Of a stretch of 56,796 nt of DNA, positions 49,081-56,796 are shown in pieces. Location of the stretch: positions 1 to 56,796 of the forward strand of contig JAEWYE010000053.1 in the NCBI GenBank assembly GCA_023458755.1, given 5' to 3'. The number at the start of each line of letters is the position of its first letter. Position 1 is the first letter of the stretch. The position numbers and the translations under genes are program-made. The notes beneath the pieces are model-generated. The model ran no database searches and was not told the origin of the DNA. It saw only the letters and a program-made list of their open reading frames with translations. Source of the DNA: Bacillota bacterium (GTDB lineage Bacteria; Bacillota; Clostridia; Oscillospirales; Acutalibacteraceae).

Positions 49081-52000
49081 ATGGCAAGACAAATGAAAAC
49101 GATGGACGGCAATAACGCCGCCGCGCATGTATCGTATGCGTTCACAGACGTTTCCGCCATCTATCCGATTACTCCGTCATCCGTCATGGCAGATGAAACG
49201 GACAAGTATGCCGCCGGCGGCAGGAAGAATCTGTTCGGCAGAGAAGTGAAGGTTATCGAAATGCAGTCCGAGGCGGGTGCGGCGGGCGCGGTACACGGCT
49301 CATTAGCGGCGGGTGCGCTCACCACTACTTACACCGCTTCTCAGGGCTTGCTCTTGATGATCCCGAATATGTATAAGATGGCGGGCGAATTACTGCCGAG
49401 CGTTATTCACGTTTCGGCACGTGCCATCACGAGCCACGCACTAAACATTTTTGGCGACCATTCCGATATTTATGCATGCCGTCAGACAGGCTATGCCATG
49501 CTTTGCTCCAACAGTCCGCAGGAGGTCATGGATTTGGCTGCGGTTGCGCATTTGTCTGCCATTAAAGGCCGTGTGCCTTTCCTCCATTTTTTTGACGGCT
49601 TCCGCACCTCCCACGAAGTGCAGAAGGTTGCCACATGGGATTATAAAGATCTCGGCGAAATGCTCGACTGGGAGGCGGTGGACGCGTTTCGGCGCCGTTC
49701 GCTGAACCCGGAGCACCCGGTCATTCGCGGTACGGCACAGAACGACGATATCTTCTTTCAGGCGCGAGAGGCCTGCAACCCGTATTATGACGCGATTCCC
49801 GGCGTTGTGATGGATTACATGAACAAAATCAACGCGCGGATTGGTACGGATTATAAGCCGTTCAATTATTACGGCGCGGCGGATGCCGAAAAAGTGATTA
49901 TTGCAATGGGCTCTGTCTGCGAGGCGGCGGAAGAGGTGGTCGATTACCTGAACGCGGCGGGGGACAAGGTCGGTGTGGTAAAGGTTCGGCTGTACCGGCC
50001 TTTTGTTGCAAAGTATCTGCTGGATGTACTCCCCGCAACGGTGAAAAAAATCAGTGTGCTTGACCGTACCAAAGAACCCGGTTCCATCGGGGAACCGCTC
50101 TTCCTGGATGTTTTGGCGGCGCTTTCCGGTTCTTCTTTCGGCAGTGCAACTGTATGCGGCGGCCGGTATGGCTTAGGTTCCAAAGATACCACGCCCGGTC
50201 AGCTTGTCGCCGTTTTCCGCAACATGGAGAGTGACGTGCCGAAAAAACGCTTCACCATCGGTATTGACGATGATGTTACCCATCTTTCACTGCAAATCAA
50301 AGAAAATCCGGATACCACCCCAGCCGGAACGCATTCCTGCAAATTCTGGGGCCTTGGCGCGGACGGTACGGTTGGTGCAAATAAAAACTCCATCAAAATT
50401 ATCGGCGATCATACCGATATGTACGCGCAGGGCTATTTTGCCTATGATTCGAAAAAGTCCGGCGGCTTAACGGTTTCTCATCTGCGTTTTGGCAATAAGC
50501 CGATCAAATCTACCTACTACATCAGTCAGGCGGATTTTGTTGCCTGCCACAACCCTTCCTATGTGGACAAATACGACATTGTGGAGGATTTGAAAAAGGG
50601 CGGCAGTTTCCTTTTAAACTGTCCGTGGGATGCGGAAGAACTGGACAAGCGGCTTCCGGGCAAAATGAAGCGGTATATTGCGGAAAATGATATTCACTTC
50701 TACACCATCGACGGTATTCAAATCGGCAAGGAGCTTGGTTTGGGCGGACGCATCAACACCATCCTGCAGGCCGCGTTCTTTAAAATCGCGAATATCATCC
50801 CGACAGATCAGGCCGTTCAGTTTATGAAAGACGCCGCGACCAAATCCTATGGCAAAAAGGGCGAAAAGATTGTTGCCATGAACCATGCGGCGATTGAACG
50901 CGGGGTTCAGGATGTCCGCGAGATTGCGGTTCCGGAATCGTGGAAGTGCGCGTCCGATGACAGGGAACCGGAAAAAGTGACCGGCAGCCGAAAAGATTTG
51001 GTCGATTATGTCAACAACATTTTAAATCCGGTCAACGCGTACCGGGGCAACAAACTGCCGGTTTCCACCTTTGCGGCGGATGGCACCGCCCCGCAGGGCT
51101 CCGCTTCGTATGAAAAGCGCGGCATTGCGGTTGACGTTCCCAAATGGATACCCGAGAACTGCATCCAATGTACCTTCTGTTCCTATGTTTGTCCTCATGC
51201 CGTCATCCGTCCGGCAGCCATGACAGAGGAAGAACTGTCGAAAGCTCCGCAAGGCACAAAGAGCAAGGATATGACCGGTGTGCCGGGTATGAAATTTGCG
51301 ATTACTGTTTCTGCTTTGGACTGTACAGGCTGCGGTTCCTGTGCGCAGGTCTGTCCGGGTACAAAAGGGGAAAAAGCACTCGTCATGAGGCCGATTGATT
51401 CCCAGCTCCCGCAGCAGGAAGTGTTTAACTACGCCAGAACACTTGTCCAAAGGCCGGAAATTACAGAGAAGTTTAAAGAAACCACCATTAAGGGCAGTCA
51501 ATTTAAACAGCCGCTGCTCGAATTTTCCGGCGCATGTGCGGGCTGCGGCGAAACACCTTATGCCAAGCTGGCCACCCAGCTTTTCGGTGACCGGATGTTC
51601 ATTGCGAACGCAACCGGCTGTTCCTCCATCTGGGGCGGCTCCGCGCCGGCTACACCGTATACCGTCAACTGGAAGGGGCATGGTCCCGCGTGGGCAAACT
51701 CCCTGTTTGAGGATAACGCGGAGTTTGGTTTCGGCATGGCGCTTGGTCAAAACGCGATTCGCAGCAGATTAGCCGAGTATGTACAGACAATCGCGGAAAG
51801 CGGAGCGGCTTCGGACACATTGAAGAACGCCTGCAAAACGTATCTGGAAACCTTCACCGACAGTCGGGCAAACCGTGCGGCAGCCGATACGCTGATTTCC
51901 GAACTCGAATCGGTGCAGAACGGAGCCGGAGAACTTGCGGCACTTGCAAAGAAAACGTTAACGGACAAAGACTGTTTGGCAAAGAAATCTATCTGGATTT

Positions 52001-52641
52001 TCGGCGGTGACGGCTGGGCATACGATATCGGTTTTGGCGGTCTTGACCATGTAATCGCTTCCGGTGAAAATGTCAACATCCTTGTTTTTGATACCGAAGT
52101 TTACTCCAATACAGGCGGGCAGGCATCCAAAGCAACGCCGATCGGTTCCGTCGCACAGTTTGCCGCCGCGGGCAAAGGAACCAAGAAAAAAGATCTTGCC
52201 GCTATCGCCATGAGCTACGGATATGTGTATGTCGCGCAGATCGCCATGGGCGCGGATTACAACCAGTGCCTCAAAGCATTCCATGAAGCCGAAAGCTACA
52301 ACGGCCCATCCATCATCATCGCGTATGCTCCCTGTATCAACCACGGCATTAAGGGCGGTATGGGCGTTTCTATGACGGAAGAGAAAAAGGCTGTTGCGGC
52401 CGGATACTGGAACAATTTCCGCTATGACCCGCGTCTTGCGGAGCAGGGAAAGAATCCGTTTACGCTCGACAGCAAGGCACCGTCCGAAAGCTACCGCGAC
52501 TTTATCATGGGTGAGGTTCGCTACAATTCTCTCACCCGTGCGTTCCCGGAGCGTGCGGAAGAATTGTTTGGCAAAGCGGAAAAAGTCGCCGCCGAAAAGT
52601 ATGAACAGCTTGAGAAGCTTGCAAAGGGCGTTCAAAAATAA
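49081..52641 (+). CDS. nifJ: Pyruvate:ferredoxin (flavodoxin) oxidoreductase
   Basis: 1186 residues, normal for the fused one-chain enzyme. It oxidises pyruvate to acetyl-CoA and CO2 with ferredoxin reduction, central to anaerobic energy metabolism. Domains: N-terminal pyrimidine-binding domain (AYPITPSS-like IYPITPSSVMADE, about 1-250), domain II/III (about 260-640), a two-cluster ferredoxin domain (CIQCTFCSYVCPH near 694 and CTGCGSCAQVCPG near 747), the third-cluster cysteines (GACAGCGETPY near 818) and the TPP domain (GGDGWAYDIGFGGLDHV near 978, YSNTGGQ). It is monocistronic with a structured leader. Confidence 0.96.
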   Translation: MARQMKTMDGNNAAAHVSYAFTDVSAIYPITPSSVMADETDKYAAGGRKNLFGREVKVIEMQSEAGAAGAVHGSLAAGALTTTYTASQGLLLMIPNMYKMAGELLPSVIHVSARAITSHALNIFGDHSDIYACRQTGYAMLCSNSPQEVMDLAAVAHLSAIKGRVPFLHFFDGFRTSHEVQKVATWDYKDLGEMLDWEAVDAFRRRSLNPEHPVIRGTAQNDDIFFQAREACNPYYDAIPGVVMDYMNKINARIGTDYKPFNYYGAADAEKVIIAMGSVCEAAEEVVDYLNAAGDKVGVVKVRLYRPFVAKYLLDVLPATVKKISVLDRTKEPGSIGEPLFLDVLAALSGSSFGSATVCGGRYGLGSKDTTPGQLVAVFRNMESDVPKKRFTIGIDDDVTHLSLQIKENPDTTPAGTHSCKFWGLGADGTVGANKNSIKIIGDHTDMYAQGYFAYDSKKSGGLTVSHLRFGNKPIKSTYYISQADFVACHNPSYVDKYDIVEDLKKGGSFLLNCPWDAEELDKRLPGKMKRYIAENDIHFYTIDGIQIGKELGLGGRINTILQAAFFKIANIIPTDQAVQFMKDAATKSYGKKGEKIVAMNHAAIERGVQDVREIAVPESWKCASDDREPEKVTGSRKDLVDYVNNILNPVNAYRGNKLPVSTFAADGTAPQGSASYEKRGIAVDVPKWIPENCIQCTFCSYVCPHAVIRPAAMTEEELSKAPQGTKSKDMTGVPGMKFAITVSALDCTGCGSCAQVCPGTKGEKALVMRPIDSQLPQQEVFNYARTLVQRPEITEKFKETTIKGSQFKQPLLEFSGACAGCGETPYAKLATQLFGDRMFIANATGCSSIWGGSAPATPYTVNWKGHGPAWANSLFEDNAEFGFGMALGQNAIRSRLAEYVQTIAESGAASDTLKNACKTYLETFTDSRANRAAADTLISELESVQNGAGELAALAKKTLTDKDCLAKKSIWIFGGDGWAYDIGFGGLDHVIASGENVNILVFDTEVYSNTGGQASKATPIGSVAQFAAAGKGTKKKDLAAIAMSYGYVYVAQIAMGADYNQCLKAFHEAESYNGPSIIIAYAPCINHGIKGGMGVSMTEEKKAVAAGYWNNFRYDPRLAEQGKNPFTLDSKAPSESYRDFIMGEVRYNSLTRAFPERAEELFGKAEKVAAEKYEQLEKLAKGVQK

Positions 52642-52725
52642 CGAATCCCCAATAAATGTTTGGATAAAAATTTGCATCCGGCCCATATACGGTAAGGCTA
52701 TGATTTGAGCTTCGTATAAGAAAAA

Positions 52726-52785
52726 ACTCCTCCCACACAGGTGCAACGCTGAAGATTTTCATCGTTCCTGTGGGAGGAGCTTTTC
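52726..52785 (+). terminator. Terminator of PFOR
   Basis: A stem of about 14 bp with a 2-nt bulge (52727-52741 with 52767-52779), a 25-nt loop and CTTTTCTTG. Confidence 0.75.
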
Positions 52786-52819
52786 TTGCCTATAAATGAA
52801 TTTCTTGACAAGTCTTTCA

Positions 52820-52860
52820 CAATCTATTGACATCATAAAATCGCGTGATACAATATATAG
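52820..52860 (+). promoter_or_regulatory. nrdJ promoter with two NrdR boxes
   Basis: Promoter TTGACA (52827-52832), a 16-nt spacer and TACAAT (52849-52854) with extended TG. Two sites match the NrdR core CwATATATwG: CAATCTATTG (52820-52829, one mismatch) and CAATATATAG (52851-52860, exact). Their centres are 31 bp apart, the classic NrdR tandem spacing, and they overlap the -35 and -10. Confidence 0.85.
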
Positions 52861-52951
52861 TACATAACTTTTGATTACAGACAATGTTTAGAGTATGGGG
52901 GAGCAGCTTGAAAGGGACTAAGCTGCCAAAAATGAAAGGATGGTTGTAAAA

Positions 52952-55213
52952 TTGGATATTTCACAGAATGCGCTGACGGTATTGGAGCGGCGCTATTTCA
53001 TCAAGGATGCGGACGGGAAAACAACAGAAAACGTGGAACAGCTTTTTAAGCGTGTGGCAAACGCTATCGCGGCATCGGATGCTTTGCACGATAAAAATGC
53101 AAATGTGAAGAAAACCTCCCAAATCTTTTATGATATGATGACAAACCTCGAATTCCTGCCGAATTCACCCACTTTGATGAACGCGGGGCGCCCGTTGGGG
53201 CAGCTTTCCGCCTGCTTCGTCCTGCCGGTGGAGGATACCATGGAGGACATTTTTGAGGCCATCAAGCAGGCCGCACTCATCCATAAATCGGGCGGCGGCA
53301 CCGGATTTTCTTTTTCACGCCTGCGTCAGACGGGCAGCACGGTAAACTCTACCGGCGGCGTGGCTTCCGGCCCCATCAGCTTTATGAAAGTGTTTAACAT
53401 GGCAACCGAGGCGGTCAAGCAAGGCGGCACACGGCGCGGCGCCAACATGGGTATTTTGCGTGTGGATCATCCCGACATTTTGGATTTTATTGACTGCAAG
53501 AACAACAACAACGAAATCAACAACTTTAATATTTCGGTTGGACTTACCGAAAAGTTTATGCGCGCGGTGGAAAACAACGAGGATTATGATTTGATCGACC
53601 CGCACACCAAAGAACCGGTAGCACAGCTTCACGCGCGCGAGGTGTTCGATAAAATCGTCGATGCCGCGTGGCATAACGGCGAGCCGGGCATTATCTTTTT
53701 GGATAGGCTGAACCGCGATAATATCGTGCCGGCGCAGGGCAAAATCGAATCCACCAACCCCTGCGGGGAGCAGCCGCTGCTGCCTTATGAATCCTGCAAT
53801 CTGGGTTCCATCAATCTCACCAAGATGCTCAAAGCGGCGGGTGACGGGTATGAAATTGACTGGGACAAGCTGAAACGAACCGTCAAGAACGCGGTGCATT
53901 TTTTAGATAACGTTATTGACGCGAATAAGTATCCCCTTGAAAAGATTGACCATGTCACCAAGCAGACGCGCAAAATCGGTCTGGGTGTTATGGGCTGGGC
54001 AGACATGCTGCTTCTGCTTGGCATTCCGTACAATTCCGACGAAGCGATTGCGCTGGGCGAGAAGGTAATGAAATTCATCACTGAAAACGGTCGGGAAGAA
54101 AGCGCCGAGCTTGCCAAAACGCGCGGCACGTTCCCGCTGTTCAAAGAAAGCATTCTGCCGCAGGAAACCCCGCAGCGCAACGGCACCATCACGACCATTG
54201 CCCCTACAGGCACGCTGTCAATTCTGGCGGGCTGTTCCTCAGGTGTGGAGCCGGTGTTTGGCTATGTGTTCATCCGCAACATCATGGACGGCACGCAGAT
54301 GATTGAAGTGAATCCGATTTTAAAAACCGAGCTGACCAAGCGCGGCCTGTACTCCGACGAACTGATGAAGCGCATCGCCAAAGAGGGTACGGTGGCACAT
54401 ATCGCCGAGATACCGGAAGATATTCGCCGCGTGTTTGTTTCCGCGCACGATATCACGCCGGAATATCATATCCGCATGCAGGCGGCATTCCAGAAGGGAA
54501 CCGACAACGCTGTTTCCAAGACCGTCAATTTTGGCCATGATGCCACGCGCGAAGAAGTCGCCGAGGTGTACACGCTGGCGTTCCGTCTTGACTGTAAGGG
54601 TGTTACCATCTACCGCGACGGCAGCCGCAGTGAGCAGGTGCTGAATATCGGCAAGGTGAAAAAAGAGGGCGAGTCCGACACGGCACAGGAAGAATCCGCC
54701 GTGCAGAGTATTACGCCCCGCCCGCGCCCGGATATTGTGCAGGGCATTACCGAACGCGTGCAAATCGGCTGCGGCAATTTGTATGTGACGGTCAATTATG
54801 ACGATCAGGGTATCTGTGAAATCTTCACCAGTACGGGCAAAGCCGGCGGCTGCCCGTCACAGTCCGAAGCAACGGCACGGCTTGCCTCCATCGCGCTGCG
54901 TTCCGGCATGGATGTTCAGTCGATTGTCGCACAGCTCAAAGGAATCCGCTGCCCGTCCACCATCCGTCAGCATGGTTTGAAATGCACCTCCTGCCCGGAT
55001 GCGATTGCTAAGACGATTGAAAAAGTGTATAAGAAGCAGGTGGAACTCGGCAACTGGCAGCTTCCCGCCACGCTGGTCAAGCCGGAACAGCCAAAACAGG
55101 AGGAAAACGCGGTCGCCGGAAACATGCATTTTTGTCCGGAATGCGGAACCAAATTGGAGCATGAGGGCGGATGCGTCATCTGCCGCCAGTGCGGTTACTC
55201 CAAGTGCAATTAA
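52952..55213 (+). CDS. nrdJ: Vitamin B12-dependent (class II) ribonucleotide reductase
   Basis: 753 residues. It makes deoxynucleotides with adenosylcobalamin and needs no oxygen. Seen: NSPTLMNAGRPLGQLSACFVLP (first active Cys), GGGTGFSFSRLR, NPCGEQPLLPYESCNLGSINL (radical-site Cys plus substrate-binding residues), TIAPTGTLSI, a TSCPD domain near 590-700 (GGCPSQSEATARL), and a C-terminal zinc-ribbon redox tail (CPECG..L..EGGCVICRQCG). The TTG at 52952 is 11 nt from AAAGGA; the in-frame ATG at 52940 abuts the ribosome site. NrdR boxes lie in the promoter. Confidence 0.93.
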   Translation: MDISQNALTVLERRYFIKDADGKTTENVEQLFKRVANAIAASDALHDKNANVKKTSQIFYDMMTNLEFLPNSPTLMNAGRPLGQLSACFVLPVEDTMEDIFEAIKQAALIHKSGGGTGFSFSRLRQTGSTVNSTGGVASGPISFMKVFNMATEAVKQGGTRRGANMGILRVDHPDILDFIDCKNNNNEINNFNISVGLTEKFMRAVENNEDYDLIDPHTKEPVAQLHAREVFDKIVDAAWHNGEPGIIFLDRLNRDNIVPAQGKIESTNPCGEQPLLPYESCNLGSINLTKMLKAAGDGYEIDWDKLKRTVKNAVHFLDNVIDANKYPLEKIDHVTKQTRKIGLGVMGWADMLLLLGIPYNSDEAIALGEKVMKFITENGREESAELAKTRGTFPLFKESILPQETPQRNGTITTIAPTGTLSILAGCSSGVEPVFGYVFIRNIMDGTQMIEVNPILKTELTKRGLYSDELMKRIAKEGTVAHIAEIPEDIRRVFVSAHDITPEYHIRMQAAFQKGTDNAVSKTVNFGHDATREEVAEVYTLAFRLDCKGVTIYRDGSRSEQVLNIGKVKKEGESDTAQEESAVQSITPRPRPDIVQGITERVQIGCGNLYVTVNYDDQGICEIFTSTGKAGGCPSQSEATARLASIALRSGMDVQSIVAQLKGIRCPSTIRQHGLKCTSCPDAIAKTIEKVYKKQVELGNWQLPATLVKPEQPKQEENAVAGNMHFCPECGTKLEHEGGCVICRQCGYSKCN

Positions 55214-55231
55214 ATAATTAAAAATAATTTC

Positions 55232-55272
55232 AGGCAGCCATAAAATGTTCGCACATTTTGGCTGCCTTTTTG
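55232..55272 (+). terminator. Terminator of nrdJ
   Basis: A long stem, AGGCAGCC plus inner AAAATG/CATTTT, with a TTTTTG tail (55267-55272). Confidence 0.9.
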
Positions 55273-55319
55273 ATACAATACGGTATGTGCAAGTAAGTGG
55301 TTTGTAGTAAGGAGAATGT

Positions 55320-56249
55320 ATGGGTAAAAATGAAATCCGGTTAAGAAGTTCAAAGCGGTTTGATTTACAGCGAAAAGTCGTTTCGCACATGACATCCGAG
55401 TCATGGAAAAACATCCCCCACGTTTCATACTTGTATGAGCCGGATGTCACCGGATTTTATGAGGAATTTATGGCACTAGCCGGAGGAAAACGCGCTTCTG
55501 GGCAAAGTTTATCCTTCAATACCATTATGCTCCGCGTGATTGTGGAAGGCTTAAAAGCCGCACCCGAACTGAATGCCATTTTGGAATACTGCCACCGCAA
55601 GGGGGAAGGCACCGTTCATGTTTGTGACTCGATTAACATTGCTGTGCCGTGGCTTCTGCCGGACGGCAGAATCATCACGCCGGTGCTTGCCGATGTGCAG
55701 GCTATAACGCTCGCGGAGCTTTCCGCCGCTGTTTCCGTGCTGGGCGAAAAAATCAGCAACACAAATATTGACGAAATGCTGTATCAGGCGGTTGTGGCGG
55801 ATACCGTTACCGAACTGAAAAAGTTTCATCTGAATATATTCCAACGAATTTTGGCGGCAAAGGTCAGTTTTCATCCGCTCAGGGGGCTTCGCGGCAAGGC
55901 GAAAAAGGAATATTACCGTGAACCACAGGAACACCGCCTTTCGGAGCGTAACCTTATCAGCGCCACCGTTACGGTGTCTAATATCGGTTCACTTTACAAA
56001 GAGCAGAAAGGCTGTTTCGGCATTCTGGAGATTATCCCTCCGCAGATTTTCGCGGTGGGGCTGGGCGCGGTTCAGGAAAAACCGGGAGTTTATGTAAACA
56101 AAATCGGAGAAAAAGAAATTGGCATCCGCAAGGTTCTGCCGATGTGCTTGGCGTTTGACCACCGCGCCGTGGACTTTAACACGCTTGTTCCGTTTTTGAA
56201 AAAACTCGATGAAATATTCGCGAATCCGCAAATTATCCATACGTGGTAA
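55320..56249 (+). CDS. Stand-alone E2-type acyltransferase domain protein
   Basis: 309 residues. Only the catalytic domain of 2-oxoacid dehydrogenase E2 (dihydrolipoamide acyltransferase) is present; no lipoyl or peripheral-subunit-binding domain. The active-site His/Asp motif reads FDHRAVDFNTLVPF (HxxxD near 280), where true E2s have HxxxDG. Also ATVTVSNIGSLY and AVGLGAVQEKP are the usual core motifs. Without E1 or E3 genes nearby, it may be a CAT-like acetyltransferase or an acyl-CoA enzyme of unknown substrate. Start ATG with AAGGAG 5 nt upstream. Confidence 0.83.
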   Translation: MGKNEIRLRSSKRFDLQRKVVSHMTSESWKNIPHVSYLYEPDVTGFYEEFMALAGGKRASGQSLSFNTIMLRVIVEGLKAAPELNAILEYCHRKGEGTVHVCDSINIAVPWLLPDGRIITPVLADVQAITLAELSAAVSVLGEKISNTNIDEMLYQAVVADTVTELKKFHLNIFQRILAAKVSFHPLRGLRGKAKKEYYREPQEHRLSERNLISATVTVSNIGSLYKEQKGCFGILEIIPPQIFAVGLGAVQEKPGVYVNKIGEKEIGIRKVLPMCLAFDHRAVDFNTLVPFLKKLDEIFANPQIIHTW

Positions 56250-56284
56250 TCGGTATTACACTAAAGGTGAATATTGCATCAGCG

Positions 56285-56330
56285 ACAGGCAGACCTATGG
56301 GTGGAACCACGGGGCTGTCTGTTTTTGTTT
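56285..56330 (+). terminator. Terminator of the E2-like gene
   Basis: A stem of about 10 bp with one G-U pair and a bulge (56285-56295 with 56313-56322), then TTTTGTTTTG. Confidence 0.65.
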
Positions 56331-56711
56331 TGTGGGGCAGGGGTAGGGCGGCTTCGCTGCCCGCATTTTTGTAACAATGTTCGACTTTGATAGAATAGAA
56401 TTATTATTGTTCATAATTTTTAATATTATATTTATCAATATTAATTAATCTGTATTTCAGACATAATAACTTGTATGTTAGACATATTGTATTGACAATT
56501 CATAATAATAATAATATGATTCTATCATAAAAATTTTGTTGTAGCGGTCAAAATGGTAAAACATATGCACCGGCGCGCAGATGCAAATATCGTGCCATTT
56601 GATATAATATTTAAGGAGGCTAACTATTAAAAGTCAAGCCTAAAAGTGAAAAAGGCACTCGCGTTAGACCGCTGTAAATTAGAATAAGGAAAATAGAGAA
56701 ATGAGTATAAC
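56331..56711. other. Gene-poor AT-rich tail with a promoter and ribosome site but no ORF
   Basis: A GGGCGGCTTCGCTGCCC-like hairpin (about 56346-56364) is followed by strongly AT-rich DNA (56390-56560). Near 56602 a TATAAT-like box precedes AAGGAGG (about 56612-56618), but the place expected for a start codon reads ATTAAAAGTC and no usable ORF follows. It may be a decayed small gene. No RNA gene was recognised. Confidence 0.35.
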
Positions 56712-56736
56712 AAAAAGAGCGTCGCTGTAGGCGCTC
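56712..56736 (-). terminator. Possible terminator for a minus-strand gene entering from the right
   Basis: GAGCG (56717-56721) with CGCTC (56732-56736) form a short stem; on the minus strand it is followed by TTTTTG. Confidence 0.5.
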
Positions 56737-56757
56737 AAAAAAAGAATGCTTAGAAAA

Positions 56758-56796
56758 TTAAGCGGCGAGGTTGTATGACTGTTTGGATTTTTCCAA
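56758..56796 (-). CDS. Partial CDS at the right edge (C-terminus only)
   Basis: The minus-strand frame from the window edge reads LEKSKQSYNLAA and stops with TAA at 56760-56758, about 20 nt before a hairpin with a T-tail. The stop-hairpin arrangement supports a real gene end, but only 12 residues are visible, so the product cannot be named. Confidence 0.4.
   Translation of the reverse strand: MEKSKQSYNLAA

Noticed and set aside
52860..52951. Cobalamin riboswitch upstream of nrdJ
   Set aside because: The leader is about 90 nt, too short, with only a GCAGCTT/AAGCTGC hairpin.
1..56796. CRISPR array, prophage or insertion sequence
   Set aside because: No regularly spaced direct repeats, integrase, transposase or phage structural genes were found.

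Overview
The window looks like chromosomal DNA of an anaerobic, Gram-positive Clostridia member, probably Oscillospiraceae/Ruminococcaceae-like. Reasons: pyruvate:ferredoxin oxidoreductase, a B12-dependent class II ribonucleotide reductase, split B12-dependent methionine synthase, ECF-type vitamin transport, lipobox lipoproteins, strong AGGAGG ribosome sites, frequent TTG starts and Firmicutes-type -35/-10 promoters. The family-level placement is inference. No phage, insertion sequence or CRISPR array is visible.

Layout. 0-3.4 kb: YjfB-like protein, a DUF4830-type protein with a hairpin over its start codon, an RsuA-type pseudouridine synthase and an orphan MsmX-type sugar ATPase. 3.4-8.3 kb: ruvC-ruvA-ruvB, glmM and an rRNA-methyltransferase-like protein. 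8.4-16.3 kb: nitroreductase, ECF module (ecfA1-ecfA2-ecfT), mfd and a CPBP membrane protease. 16.35-16.7 kb: a compact candidate type I toxin-antitoxin locus. 16.7-24.9 kb: AraC/GyrI regulator, trans-aconitate methyltransferase, an uncharacterised two-gene operon (DUF6323/DUF6179-like) behind a promoter buried in a perfect dyad, a foldase-like lipoprotein, a Ser-rich membrane protein, a lipoprotein metallo-beta-lactamase-fold hydrolase, a small conserved protein and a lone MacB-type ATPase. 25-28.4 kb: phosphomannomutase/phosphoglucomutase and an ECF sigma/DUF4179 pair. 28.6-34.9 kb: sulfur amino acid block (metF, MetH-activation protein, metH, metY, Rrf2 regulator) with a newly spotted Cys-codon leader ORF before metY. 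35-36.1 kb: AT-rich island with two small membrane proteins. 36.1-40.5 kb: TPP-riboswitch-controlled thiamine operon (cytX-thiM-thiE-HAD-thiD). 40.5-45.5 kb: signal-less ricin-fold protein, SWIM/SNF2 helicase, then tRNA-Arg(CCG), a preQ1-I riboswitch and queT apparently on one transcript. 45.5-56.8 kb: degenerate GGDEF-EAL protein, CorC/hemolysin-family protein, PFOR with a structured leader, nrdJ with paired NrdR boxes and a stand-alone E2-like acyltransferase, ending in an AT-rich tail with the edge of a further gene.

The blocks make metabolic sense together: folate/B12 methionine synthesis plus sulfhydrylation by MetY under a likely Rrf2 repressor; thiamine salvage supplying TPP to PFOR; NrdR control of a B12-dependent reductase; and ECF energising subunits that QueT-like S-components could share. 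The observations most worth following are the type I toxin-antitoxin locus, the metY leader peptide, the tRNA-preQ1-queT arrangement and the dyad-controlled DUF6323/DUF6179 operon. All names rest on motif recognition by eye; no database search was run.
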